Below are positions 6,856-13,619 of a DNA stretch of 14,807 nucleotides, one piece after another. The DNA lies in assembly GCA_900554845.1 (NCBI GenBank), contig USIY01000032.1, positions 1 through 14,807 on the forward strand. Direction: 5' to 3'. Within the stretch, counting starts at the first letter, position 1. Every line of letters starts with the position of its first letter. The stretch comes from an uncultured Bacteroidales bacterium (GTDB lineage: Bacteria; Bacteroidota; Bacteroidia; Bacteroidales; Muribaculaceae). The notes beneath the pieces were generated by a model. The model was not told the DNA's origin, ran no database searches, and worked only from the letters and a program-made list of their open reading frames with translations. Made by a program: the position numbers and the translations under genes.

Positions 6856-8271
6856 TTAGATTTCAGGCTGGAACATGGGATCCCAGGCGGGGAGAAGCGT
6901 AGGTTTCTGTTTCAATATATTCAGAATTTTACTGTCTACGTATTTTTTATCAACAACCAGCCTAAACATATATTCATCGAACCATTTGTCCGAAAGGATA
7001 AGATGACCGTTGTTGGGCCCGTCGCCCCAGCTATTCTCAACGAGCCATTTTATTGGCTTGTCATTGGCGTCAAGATCAACCGCGACAAGAGTCATGGCGT
7101 GTGATGAGGCGCTTGCGAATGTCCGTATTCTCTCGGCTTTGTTCATGCCGAATGTTATGCCCATCAAAGCTTCATAATCGAAATTGGCCGGGTCTGCAAC
7201 GCCGTTCTTGCGGTCCAAGAACTTGTTGACGTCACAGGAAAAGTACATCATCGTGCTGTCCTTGATTGACTTGACGGCCATTTCCTTGATTTCATCCACC
7301 GGAAGATTGATGTAGGTCCAGTTGTCGCCGTCATAGCTGTGACGGTCAAAATCAATTTCATAGAGTTTATAATACTCGCGAGTAGGATCGTTCATCAGCA
7401 TCACATAACCGTTTTTCAGGTCGTTGCCTGCATATTCTTTATAGAATTCCAGAGGAGTGTAAGTTTTGGTGCTCACGACATCTCCTTTTGAATTGCGGCG
7501 TGTCCATGTGAATTCTGTAGGAGGTTCGCCGAGAGTCAATGCAAGAATACGGTACACTTCGGCAAGCATTTGTTCTTTGCGTTCGGCGATAGCTTTTGAG
7601 TTTTTGCCATCTTTTGCCATTTTTCGTAATTCCAGACCGTCTTCCCGCAGTTTCAGGGAGAGAAGGTTGTTCATGCGTGAAGTGTTCTCGGCCGAGAATG
7701 ATTCCGGCATCACACGGTCCGGCACTACTCCATATTTGGAGATGTTGTCGGCGATGCCGGTGAACTGTCCTCCGTCACTCAAGGGATTCCGCATAAGCCA
7801 TTCCACCATTTTGTCGTCCTCCGGTTTTGCTGCATTGTCGATCATTCCTTGCAAGAAGAGGTTGGCTTTTTCCAACTGGTCATAGAAGAAATTATAATTT
7901 TGGGAGAGCTTTAATTCCTGCAAATCATTTTTCGCCATCATCTGTGAGCGCAAAACGTTCAAGCCGGTAAACAGCCAGCAACGGCCGGATCTTTTCTGGT
8001 CTGTAATTCCTTTGCTTTTTACTCTATGGGAAAAATTGTTGTCGAACTTGCCGATATTTTCGGCATTGACAGCCAGAACGTCGATTGAGTTGCCGGCCAG
8101 CGCATTTCTGACAGCTTTGTTACCGGCATCCTTGCCATACGATGCTTTCAACCTTCCAAGCATCTCTTTGGAAATACCATTATCAGGACCTGCGGTTGTC
8201 GCGAAGCCCATATTCGATGCAACAGCAGACATTATAACTCCCGCTACAATTCTTTTCATCATATCTTTCAT
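6856..8271 (-). CDS. Secreted C1-family cysteine peptidase (bleomycin hydrolase / aminopeptidase C type)
   Basis: This papain-like peptidase of the C1B (PepC/bleomycin hydrolase) group trims amino acids or short peptides. The catalytic triad is visible: C98 in the RSGRCW context with oxyanion Q92, H391 in SSHAM, and N413 in ENSWGD. The LLPAWDPM tail near the C-terminus resembles the self-processing C-terminal arm of bleomycin hydrolases, here extended by a few residues. Unlike the classical cytosolic enzymes it begins with a basic-hydrophobic signal sequence (MKDMMKRIVAGVIMSAVASN, likely cleaved near 24-27), so it probably works in the periplasm or outside. ATGs at residues 4 and 5 are alternative starts. 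The 471-residue length fits the family plus signal. It stands alone between a terminator upstream and the ftsY promoter downstream. Confidence 0.94.
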   Translation of the reverse strand: MKDMMKRIVAGVIMSAVASNMGFATTAGPDNGISKEMLGRLKASYGKDAGNKAVRNALAGNSIDVLAVNAENIGKFDNNFSHRVKSKGITDQKRSGRCWLFTGLNVLRSQMMAKNDLQELKLSQNYNFFYDQLEKANLFLQGMIDNAAKPEDDKMVEWLMRNPLSDGGQFTGIADNISKYGVVPDRVMPESFSAENTSRMNNLLSLKLREDGLELRKMAKDGKNSKAIAERKEQMLAEVYRILALTLGEPPTEFTWTRRNSKGDVVSTKTYTPLEFYKEYAGNDLKNGYVMLMNDPTREYYKLYEIDFDRHSYDGDNWTYINLPVDEIKEMAVKSIKDSTMMYFSCDVNKFLDRKNGVADPANFDYEALMGITFGMNKAERIRTFASASSHAMTLVAVDLDANDKPIKWLVENSWGDGPNNGHLILSDKWFDEYMFRLVVDKKYVDSKILNILKQKPTLLPAWDPMFQPEI

Positions 8272-8351
8272 TGCCGATAATTTTCAATATGTGACCTTTA
8301 GAGGATTTTGGGATTATTTGCTATAGTGCAAAATCGGTTCTATCGGTCGCT

Positions 8352-8382
8352 TAAAAATAATGAATTAGTTAGATTTTACAAA
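8352..8382 (-). promoter_or_regulatory. Probable sigma-ABfr-type promoter of the C1 peptidase gene
   Basis: On the minus strand a -33 TTTG (8379-8382) is followed by 19 bases and TATTTTTA (8352-8359), one base off the TAnnTTTG consensus. The predicted leader is roughly 70 bases. The 8272-8501 gap is very A/T-rich, so a chance match is possible. A nearby TATTTTTG (8378-8385) lacks a correctly spaced -33 box. Apart from this and the terminator at 8431-8468 I see nothing else in the gap. Confidence 0.55.
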
Positions 8383-8430
8383 AATACAAAAAATATTTGA
8401 TAACCGATGTTTCATAAATGGTTTATTATA

Positions 8431-8468
8431 AAATATAGAACCGTTTCCAAAACTTTTTGTGGAAACGG
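8431..8468 (-). terminator. Rho-independent terminator after the outer-membrane barrel gene
   Basis: A perfect 9-bp stem (CCGTTTCCA at 8460-8468 read on the minus strand, paired with TGGAAACGG at 8441-8449) encloses a 10-base loop and is followed on the minus strand by the T-rich TTCTATATTTT. It sits 33 bases past the stop of the barrel gene and closes the five-gene operon. Confidence 0.8.
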
Positions 8469-8501
8469 CCCTTATAAGAGAAAAAAGTATTAATATAGAG
8501 A

Positions 8502-10730
8502 TTAATTACCTACCGATATGGAAGATTTAGAAGATGCGGTTGAAGTGTCGTTGGATTCAAGGTCAAGGCCTGTGGATTTGACAGTTTCCTTTAGATGTCC
8601 GAAACTCCAGCTGATGCTGATGGTGACGGAAGGGGAGTACATTTCATATTTGCTTACTGTCGATGCCTCCGCAGTATTCGTGTACCATTTGCCGCCCTTG
8701 TAAGCTTCAAGGAAGTTCCATGCGCTGATGCCTACATTGAGTGTCTTGTCTTTCAGGAAATCTCGGCTGATTCCGAGTCCATAGTAGTAATATCCTGTGC
8801 TGTGTCCCTGAAGCATTATGTCGTGTATGCTTTGTCCTACACCGGCGTTCATCTTGAAATCAGCGGGCATCTTCCAGTTCCAGTTAATTCCATAGTTGGC
8901 GCTCCACCCATGGTTGTGCGCGTCGATCTTTCGTGCGTTTAGCTCTGAATATTTCACGCTTCCGTTCACTGATAGCGACATGTCGTTATTGATATTGTAA
9001 TTCAGATAACCTCCCACGCTGAAATTTCGGATACGTCCGTAATTCCCATACGTGTCTATTTGTTTGATACCATCATAATATGAGTAGTTTACAATAGAAT
9101 TGTCGTTCAGTTCGAATCTTGCATATACGTTTCCTCCCAATATGCGTCCGAAATTTGTGTATGTTAGAGAGATGACGTTGTTTCGTTCGCTGTCCAGATC
9201 CGGATTACCAGTCTGTATGTTCAGATCGTTGAAAGAGCTGCGGAATGGATTGACTTGCTGCAGCCCGGGGCGTGATATGCGCATTTGATATGCGAGACGA
9301 AGATTATTGGCGGGTCCGAAAATGTATGTCAATGCCGCATTAGGCACCCAGTCGTTCAGATGTTTTGTAAAATCCTGGCTCGGGTCATCCTTAAAGTTCA
9401 GTCCCATGGTTGTGTGTTCATAACGTATTCCAGCAGTAAGCGCCACTTTGCTCGCAAATGTTCCGGTATATGACAAGTAACCGGCATATATATCTTGATT
9501 CTGGCCCATGTCCACGCTATTGTCGCTATTTATTACAATGGACTCGAGAGATTGACCGGTTCCGCTGCTCGATATAGCGGTGTTGCGTCGGAATATGCCT
9601 TTGAAACCGGCGTCGAGAGTATGTGTGCCGTCTCCGAAAGGATTGGAATAATCGGCTTGTACGGTATGCGTGCGGTTATAGTTGTTGTTTCTGGAGATTT
9701 GCCATGGCGAATAATATGGATAGTTTTCAGTTTCATTCATTTCTGTGTCTATATTCATATTATTAATACCATAATCAAAAAGATAGGCAAGAATAAGACG
9801 GTGGGTGTTCATCTTATTGAAACTTAAACGGTATGATGCGTTGGCCGAAGCTCCGAGGTTCTTCATTTCGCCGTTTAATGTGTTCCGAAAACTCCAAACC
9901 AACTGATTCTGACGGTTGAACATTTGATTCAAACCAGTCATATTATCAATATCTGCCTTCAAATTATTAATACTTCCTCCCAAAGTGAACAGATTATTGT
10001 CATTTGGTTCCCAGCTCATGTTGAGGCTTGCCATTTCCATTCTGAAACCGATGTTTTGTTTGGCATCTGTTGTCAGACGGTGATTGTCATCTGAATTGTT
10101 GTAAATTGTCTCGGAGAAGTTTTTCCCTTGTTGTTTAAACAATCCGTTTTGGGCATATGTGAGGTTGGCGTTCAAAGTCACCTTGTCAATTTTGGTGGTG
10201 ATGAAACCGCTTGCATACGACTGGGTTGTTCCGTATGCGGCGGACAGCGAGCCGTTATAACCGTCGTGTTTTTGTTTTGTCTCGGTTATGAGGTTTAGGA
10301 TTCCTCCGAAACCTTCGGCATCGTACTTGGCGCCGGGCTCAGTGATGACCTCGATATTCTGGACGGATTCCGCAGGCATGGCTTTGAAGATTTTCTGGTA
10401 ATTTGCCTCAAGCATTACGTCTTCCTTGCCGTTGACATATATTTTGAATCCGGAATTGCCGTTGATCTGAATGTTGTCCTGAGCATCGACGGTCACCATA
10501 GGGACCTTACGTAAAGCGTCAAGAAGATTCTGACCTTTTGTGGATTCATCAGCCTGTACGTCATAAGTAAGTTTCGCACCGTCCGATTTTATCACTTCTT
10601 TCTGAGCGGTCACAACGAAATCATCGAGATTTATAGAAGGTTCGACAACGGTATCCGGTTCTTCAGTGACTGCATATGCAGCGCTGACAAAGACCACGAG
10701 GGTCGATGTCGCAATCATTCTCAAATTCAT
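8502..10730 (-). CDS. TonB-plug outer-membrane beta-barrel protein (PF14905-like)
   Basis: The 742-residue product has a signal peptide (MNLRMIATSTLVVFVSAAYA, cleavage near 20) and then a TonB-dependent receptor plug at about 36-150. Plug landmarks are LDDFVVTA (35-42), VPMVTVDAQDNIQINGNSG (76-94), YVNGK (98-102), and IEVITEPGAKYDAEGFGGIL (126-145). Alternating aromatic and polar beta strands typical of the outer membrane protein beta-barrel family follow, up to the last strand around SVTISISWSFG and a polar serine-rich tail. The N-terminal carboxypeptidase-regulatory-like domain that many Bacteroidetes relatives carry is missing. Substrate is unknown. It is the last gene of the ABC/GntR operon, starting 3 bases after the GntR stop, which suggests a role in envelope export or stress rather than nutrient uptake. 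No SusD partner is present. Confidence 0.9.
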   Translation of the reverse strand: MNLRMIATSTLVVFVSAAYAVTEEPDTVVEPSINLDDFVVTAQKEVIKSDGAKLTYDVQADESTKGQNLLDALRKVPMVTVDAQDNIQINGNSGFKIYVNGKEDVMLEANYQKIFKAMPAESVQNIEVITEPGAKYDAEGFGGILNLITETKQKHDGYNGSLSAAYGTTQSYASGFITTKIDKVTLNANLTYAQNGLFKQQGKNFSETIYNNSDDNHRLTTDAKQNIGFRMEMASLNMSWEPNDNNLFTLGGSINNLKADIDNMTGLNQMFNRQNQLVWSFRNTLNGEMKNLGASANASYRLSFNKMNTHRLILAYLFDYGINNMNIDTEMNETENYPYYSPWQISRNNNYNRTHTVQADYSNPFGDGTHTLDAGFKGIFRRNTAISSSGTGQSLESIVINSDNSVDMGQNQDIYAGYLSYTGTFASKVALTAGIRYEHTTMGLNFKDDPSQDFTKHLNDWVPNAALTYIFGPANNLRLAYQMRISRPGLQQVNPFRSSFNDLNIQTGNPDLDSERNNVISLTYTNFGRILGGNVYARFELNDNSIVNYSYYDGIKQIDTYGNYGRIRNFSVGGYLNYNINNDMSLSVNGSVKYSELNARKIDAHNHGWSANYGINWNWKMPADFKMNAGVGQSIHDIMLQGHSTGYYYYGLGISRDFLKDKTLNVGISAWNFLEAYKGGKWYTNTAEASTVSKYEMYSPSVTISISWSFGHLKETVKSTGLDLESNDTSTASSKSSISVGN

Positions 10731-10733
10731 ATT

Positions 10734-11120
10734 TCAGCAGGGTTTATATTTCAAATTAAGCTGATCAAGATAATTCTCATATGTATTTTTCAACTGGTCG
10801 GGAGTGATCCCGAACGAAGCCAGTCGTTCCATAAAATAATTCGCTTCGTGTTCGAAAAACTGATGTCGGCGCATTTCCAGAATTCTCTCACGGGCATTGT
10901 CATCAACAAAATAACCTATACCGCGCTTCATATATATCAAGCCTTGCTGCTGGAGCCACGTATAAGTCCTCATGGCAGTGTTTGGATTTACGCCTGTATT
11001 TGTAGCATAGTCCCGAACTGAGGGGAGCCGGGAGCCGGGGTATTGGTCACCGCGCATAACGGCGTCCATAATACCCTCGGCTATCTGCAAATAGATGGGT
11101 TTGTTATCGTTAAACTCCAT
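10734..11120 (-). CDS. GntR-family transcriptional regulator, YtrA subfamily
   Basis: This is a 128-residue DNA-binding regulator. It has the GntR winged helix near the N-terminus: KPIYLQIAEGIMDAVMRGD, GSRLPSVRDYA, the recognition region VNPNTAMRTYTWLQQQGLI and the wing KRGIGYFV. A short helical C-terminal segment of about 50 residues follows instead of a ligand-binding FadR or HutC domain. That shape is the YtrA subfamily, whose members usually sit in and repress operons for ABC transporters. The start is taken as ATG 11118-11120, 8 bases after the membrane protein stop. A longer in-frame reading up to 11234 would overlap the membrane gene by about 100 bases and add a non-homologous stretch, so it is rejected. 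Its target is probably the palindrome at 13477-13500 at the head of this operon. The effector is unknown. Confidence 0.92.
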   Translation of the reverse strand: MEFNDNKPIYLQIAEGIMDAVMRGDQYPGSRLPSVRDYATNTGVNPNTAMRTYTWLQQQGLIYMKRGIGYFVDDNARERILEMRRHQFFEHEANYFMERLASFGITPDQLKNTYENYLDQLNLKYKPC

Positions 11121-11128
11121 AGTGATCT

Positions 11129-11932
11129 TTACTTTTGACGCAGCCCGTAAATCAAGGTGCTGTTCTTGAAACGGCGGTAAGACAGCCAGATAAGCAACCC
11201 TGAAATTGCTATAGTAACCGATAAAATAATCCAAACCAGGGCTTCTTCAGATACAAGTAATTCTATTCTGTAATCATGAAAATAAACGCTGCTGATTATA
11301 AAACCTCCCGCCATGGACAATACGAGTCCCAAACATACCAAAAAGCCGGATGTCTTTATGAAGGATGATTTAGGCCAAAGGATTGCTCCGTAAAAATATA
11401 TCGATTGCCATAATACAGCGGATGCAACCAGCATGAGATAGACTTGATAATTTTCCGCACCGGGAAGATAGGTTGAGGTGGGCAACGTGAATTCCACTGC
11501 ATGATTCCTCATTATTAAATCTCCCAAAACTCTGCCGGTTTCTTCGCATAAATATCCAATAATCATTATTATGGCTGCTCCCAGATAAGCGGCTATGGCT
11601 CGTGGCCAAAATTTTGCGGCCGCGCTGGCAGGTGTCATGAGAACAGACAATCTTCCTTCTGACGTTTTCATGTCCTGAAATGTCATTGAAGCGAACGCCA
11701 GGCATGAAAAACTGCCGATCATAGCATAGCATGCCCAGATTACCTGATGATTGTTCAATGCGGCGAATCCCCAGATTATTCCAAGCGCCACCCAAAATCC
11801 CCAATATGCCAGAACTGCGCGCAATATACCACGGCGATGCTCTATCAGCAACTTATGGCTGATATTCCAGAATCCATTGCAGGGCTTTGCAACATCGTAG
11901 CTGATGGCCGTATCATTATATGTTGTTTCCAT
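11129..11932 (-). CDS. Six-helix membrane protein, ABC-2-like permease subunit
   Basis: This 267-residue integral membrane protein has about six predicted helices, near residues 36-58, 64-86, 111-128, 164-186, 193-217 and 229-251, and a basic C-terminus. After helix 2 it carries EGRLSVLMTPAS (92-103), which resembles the segment before helix 3 in ABC-2-type permeases that are paired with short ATPases. No clear signal peptide is seen. It lies 8 bases after the DUF2807 gene and 8 before GntR, in the operon of the ABC ATPase, so it is the obvious transmembrane partner. As the only permease-like gene in the operon it would have to act as a homodimer. The substrate is unknown, and direct recognition of the family is limited. 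Confidence 0.75.
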   Translation of the reverse strand: METTYNDTAISYDVAKPCNGFWNISHKLLIEHRRGILRAVLAYWGFWVALGIIWGFAALNNHQVIWACYAMIGSFSCLAFASMTFQDMKTSEGRLSVLMTPASAAAKFWPRAIAAYLGAAIIMIIGYLCEETGRVLGDLIMRNHAVEFTLPTSTYLPGAENYQVYLMLVASAVLWQSIYFYGAILWPKSSFIKTSGFLVCLGLVLSMAGGFIISSVYFHDYRIELLVSEEALVWIILSVTIAISGLLIWLSYRRFKNSTLIYGLRQK

Positions 11933-11940
11933 AATATTGA

Positions 11941-12612
11941 TTATTTGCGTTTTATTGAACCCAATCCGTCTACACTTGTGTTTAGGTTCGGACAGTTCAG
12001 TTCTTTTATATTTATGTCTCCCATACCTTCCACATCAAGTGAGCCTGATGCAAATGAGCCGGACACCGTTATGTCGCCATGGCCGGAGATTTTGCCTTTG
12101 AGCACCTTTCCGGAAATATTTTTACAATCTATGTCTCCCATTCCATTGATGACCATATTCAGGGAATTGCAACGGCCATCATTCCATTCGATGTCACCCA
12201 TGCCGTTCATTGTCATAGTGATGTCGTCAGCCGTGCCTCCGTCCCATTTGAAGTCGCCCATTCCGTTCATTATCACGGAGCGGAGGTTCGGACTGGAGCA
12301 TACTATGTCGATTTCTTGATGATTTTTGATTTTATCCACCTTGCCGTCGATCACCAACATACTGTCCTTCACTTGGATATCCGTTTTGGATATCAAGTAT
12401 TCCGATCCGCTGATAGTCAATGATGCTGGACCTTGTTTGTAAATGATGTCGGCGACGAAATTGTTGTTGATGGAGTTGAAATCGGAAATCTCAATGACTT
12501 TCGTTATTTTTTTGTCATTTTTGGTCTCGGAATTCTTTACAATAACGCAGGAACTTGATGTAAATCCTACAAATATGGCCACTGATGCCACTATTAATTT
12601 TTTATTTGTCAT
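11941..12612 (-). CDS. DUF2807 (head GIN domain) lipoprotein
   Basis: The 223-residue product starts with a short lipoprotein signal (MTNKKLIVASVAIFVGFTSS) ending at cysteine C22, the probable lipidation site. The rest fits DUF2807, the 'putative auto-transporter adhesin head GIN' beta-helix. Six glycine turns, GMGD at 117, 137, 157 and 196, GHGD at 177 and GLGS at 216, recur with a period of 19-20 residues, each one coil of the predicted beta-helix. The biochemical role of this family is not established. The gene sits between the ABC ATPase (6-base gap) and the permease-like gene (8-base gap), which suggests an envelope accessory or sensor of the transporter. Surface or periplasmic location cannot be decided from the residues after C22. 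Confidence 0.88.
   Translation of the reverse strand: MTNKKLIVASVAIFVGFTSSSCVIVKNSETKNDKKITKVIEISDFNSINNNFVADIIYKQGPASLTISGSEYLISKTDIQVKDSMLVIDGKVDKIKNHQEIDIVCSSPNLRSVIMNGMGDFKWDGGTADDITMTMNGMGDIEWNDGRCNSLNMVINGMGDIDCKNISGKVLKGKISGHGDITVSGSFASGSLDVEGMGDINIKELNCPNLNTSVDGLGSIKRK
11956..12264 (-). repeat. Coding repeat, period about 60 bases, in the DUF2807 gene
   Basis: Six units of about 60 bases each encode a glycine-turn motif (GMGD, GHGD or GLGS), with starts spaced 20, 20, 20, 19 and 20 codons apart. The first three units are the most similar at DNA level, and each keeps a copy close to CCCAT(T/G)CC(G/A)TT on the plus strand. This is a diverged protein-level repeat and not a simple-sequence tract. 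Confidence 0.8.
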
Positions 12613-12618
12613 AGTTGC

Positions 12619-13476
12619 TTAATTATTGGGTGTCGGAGGAATAGAGAACACTTGATTCATGATCTCCGGACTTTTTTGAGTCATTTCAAACAATGATTCC
12701 AGATTGACATCGGTTTCTTCCGATGGATCGTTGACTAGATCCACGATATTGAAACCTCCGGGAACCGGAAGCGAGAACATGGCGTTCCCGGCTCGTTGGG
12801 GGTCATTGGTATAGTTGAAACGAAGCCGGCTTGTAATGTCCATGGTGGATCGATTCAGCAATATACGGTTGTTGTCGGTAATGATGATATGATCAAGGAT
12901 TTGTTCAACATCATTGACCTGATGTGTGGAAATAACAATGGTCTTGTTTTCATCCATAATAGAGCTGACAGCCATTCGGAATGCTCGTTTAGCTGAAATA
13001 TCCAGCCCGTTTGTCGGCTCGTCAAGAAGGAGAAGGTTCGTATTGCATGCCATGGCGAAACTCAGGAACGCTTTCTTTTTCTGACCCATGGACAGGGCTC
13101 CGAGGTTTATATCGGTTGTAAGGTCGAACAGTTTAAGAAGACGAGTCATTATTTCTCGGTCAAACTTGGGATAGAAAGGGGAGTTAAGCTTGATGTAATC
13201 TTCAAGACTTATCGAAGGCAGTCTAAACTCTTCCGGAACTATAAATATATCGTTCAGAAATTCGACTTTCCTGTCGATAGGTTTAAAACCATTGCATGTA
13301 ACAAATCCAGTGGAGGGACGTAAAAGTCCCGCCATAAGATACAGCATAGTGGATTTCCCGACGCCATTGCGTCCGAGCAGACCGCACACGGTGCCCGATT
13401 GAAGCTCAAGGCTTAAATCTGTAAGCACCGGGCGGTTGCGGCGGTATGAAAAACTGATATTGTTAAGAACTATCAT
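12619..13476 (-). CDS. ABC transporter ATP-binding protein (YtrB/BcrA-like)
   Basis: This cytoplasmic ATPase subunit of 285 residues powers a membrane exporter or sensor. Motifs in order are aromatic A-loop Y11, Walker A GRNGVGKST (35-43), signature LSMGQ (128-132), Walker B LLLLDE (148-153), D-loop GLD (157-159) and switch histidine H185 in ISTHQ. The position usually held by the Q-loop glutamine reads VPEE, so Glu82 appears to replace it. A tail of about 70 residues follows the ATPase core. It is the first gene of the operon, with a consensus promoter and palindrome directly upstream and the DUF2807 lipoprotein gene 6 bases downstream. A YtrA-type repressor in the same operon supports assignment to the YtrB/BcrA group. 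Substrate unknown. Confidence 0.93.
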   Translation of the reverse strand: MIVLNNISFSYRRNRPVLTDLSLELQSGTVCGLLGRNGVGKSTMLYLMAGLLRPSTGFVTCNGFKPIDRKVEFLNDIFIVPEEFRLPSISLEDYIKLNSPFYPKFDREIMTRLLKLFDLTTDINLGALSMGQKKKAFLSFAMACNTNLLLLDEPTNGLDISAKRAFRMAVSSIMDENKTIVISTHQVNDVEQILDHIIITDNNRILLNRSTMDITSRLRFNYTNDPQRAGNAMFSLPVPGGFNIVDLVNDPSEETDVNLESLFEMTQKSPEIMNQVFSIPPTPNN

Positions 13477-13500
13477 AGTGTATTAGTGTAATAGTACACT
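13477..13500. promoter_or_regulatory. Palindromic candidate operator for the GntR regulator
   Basis: Between the -7 box and the ABC ATPase start codon lies a 24-base palindrome. Its plus-strand arms are AGTGTATTA (13477-13485) and TAGTACACT (13492-13500), complementary at 8 of 9 positions across a 6-base centre. Inside it, AGTGTA (13485-13490) and TACACT (13495-13500) form a second exact inverted pair. It covers the predicted transcription start, an ideal place for repression. GntR-family operators are typically palindromes with GT...AC half-sites, and the operon encodes a YtrA-type GntR. Binding by that protein is inferred. Confidence 0.7.
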
Positions 13501-13501
13501 G

Positions 13502-13532
13502 CAAAATTAATACAATTATTTAAAACAACAAA
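13502..13532 (-). promoter_or_regulatory. Sigma-ABfr-type promoter of the ABC/GntR/barrel operon
   Basis: The minus strand has -33 TTTG (13529-13532), a 19-base spacer and -7 TAATTTTG (13502-13509), a full consensus match. Transcription would start near 13495, so the leader is only about 19 bases and has no Shine-Dalgarno sequence. The -33 box lies in the U-run of the terminator of the upstream CHAT gene. Confidence 0.85.
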
Positions 13533-13567
13533 ATAAAAGTGGAAAATATTTAGTAAATTTTCCACTT
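13525..13567 (-). terminator. Rho-independent terminator after the CHAT gene
   Basis: A perfect 11-bp stem (AAGTGGAAAAT at 13557-13567 read on the minus strand, paired with ATTTTCCACTT at 13537-13547) encloses a 9-base loop and is followed on the minus strand by TTATTTTG and more T-rich sequence. It is 52 bases past the CHAT stop. It isolates the CHAT gene from the ABC operon while sharing bases with that operon's -33 element. Confidence 0.8.
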
Positions 13568-13619
13568 AATTTATTATATTATAGAAAATGAGCGAATTAC
13601 AGTGTAATAAATATAGCAA

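Noticed and set aside
8320..8350. Imperfect hairpin and repeated ACCGAT in the C1 peptidase leader
   Set aside because: The stem is only about five pairs with bulges, and the short repeats are within chance for this A/T-rich gap.
11121..11234. N-terminal extension of the GntR regulator by 38 residues
   Set aside because: The extension overlaps the end of the membrane protein gene and looks like out-of-frame translation. The ATG at 11118-11120 gives the normal start of a YtrA-type GntR.
11370..11804. Alternative minus-strand frame of 144 codons inside the membrane protein gene
   Set aside because: It lies wholly within the six-helix membrane protein in another frame and has no domain-like pattern.
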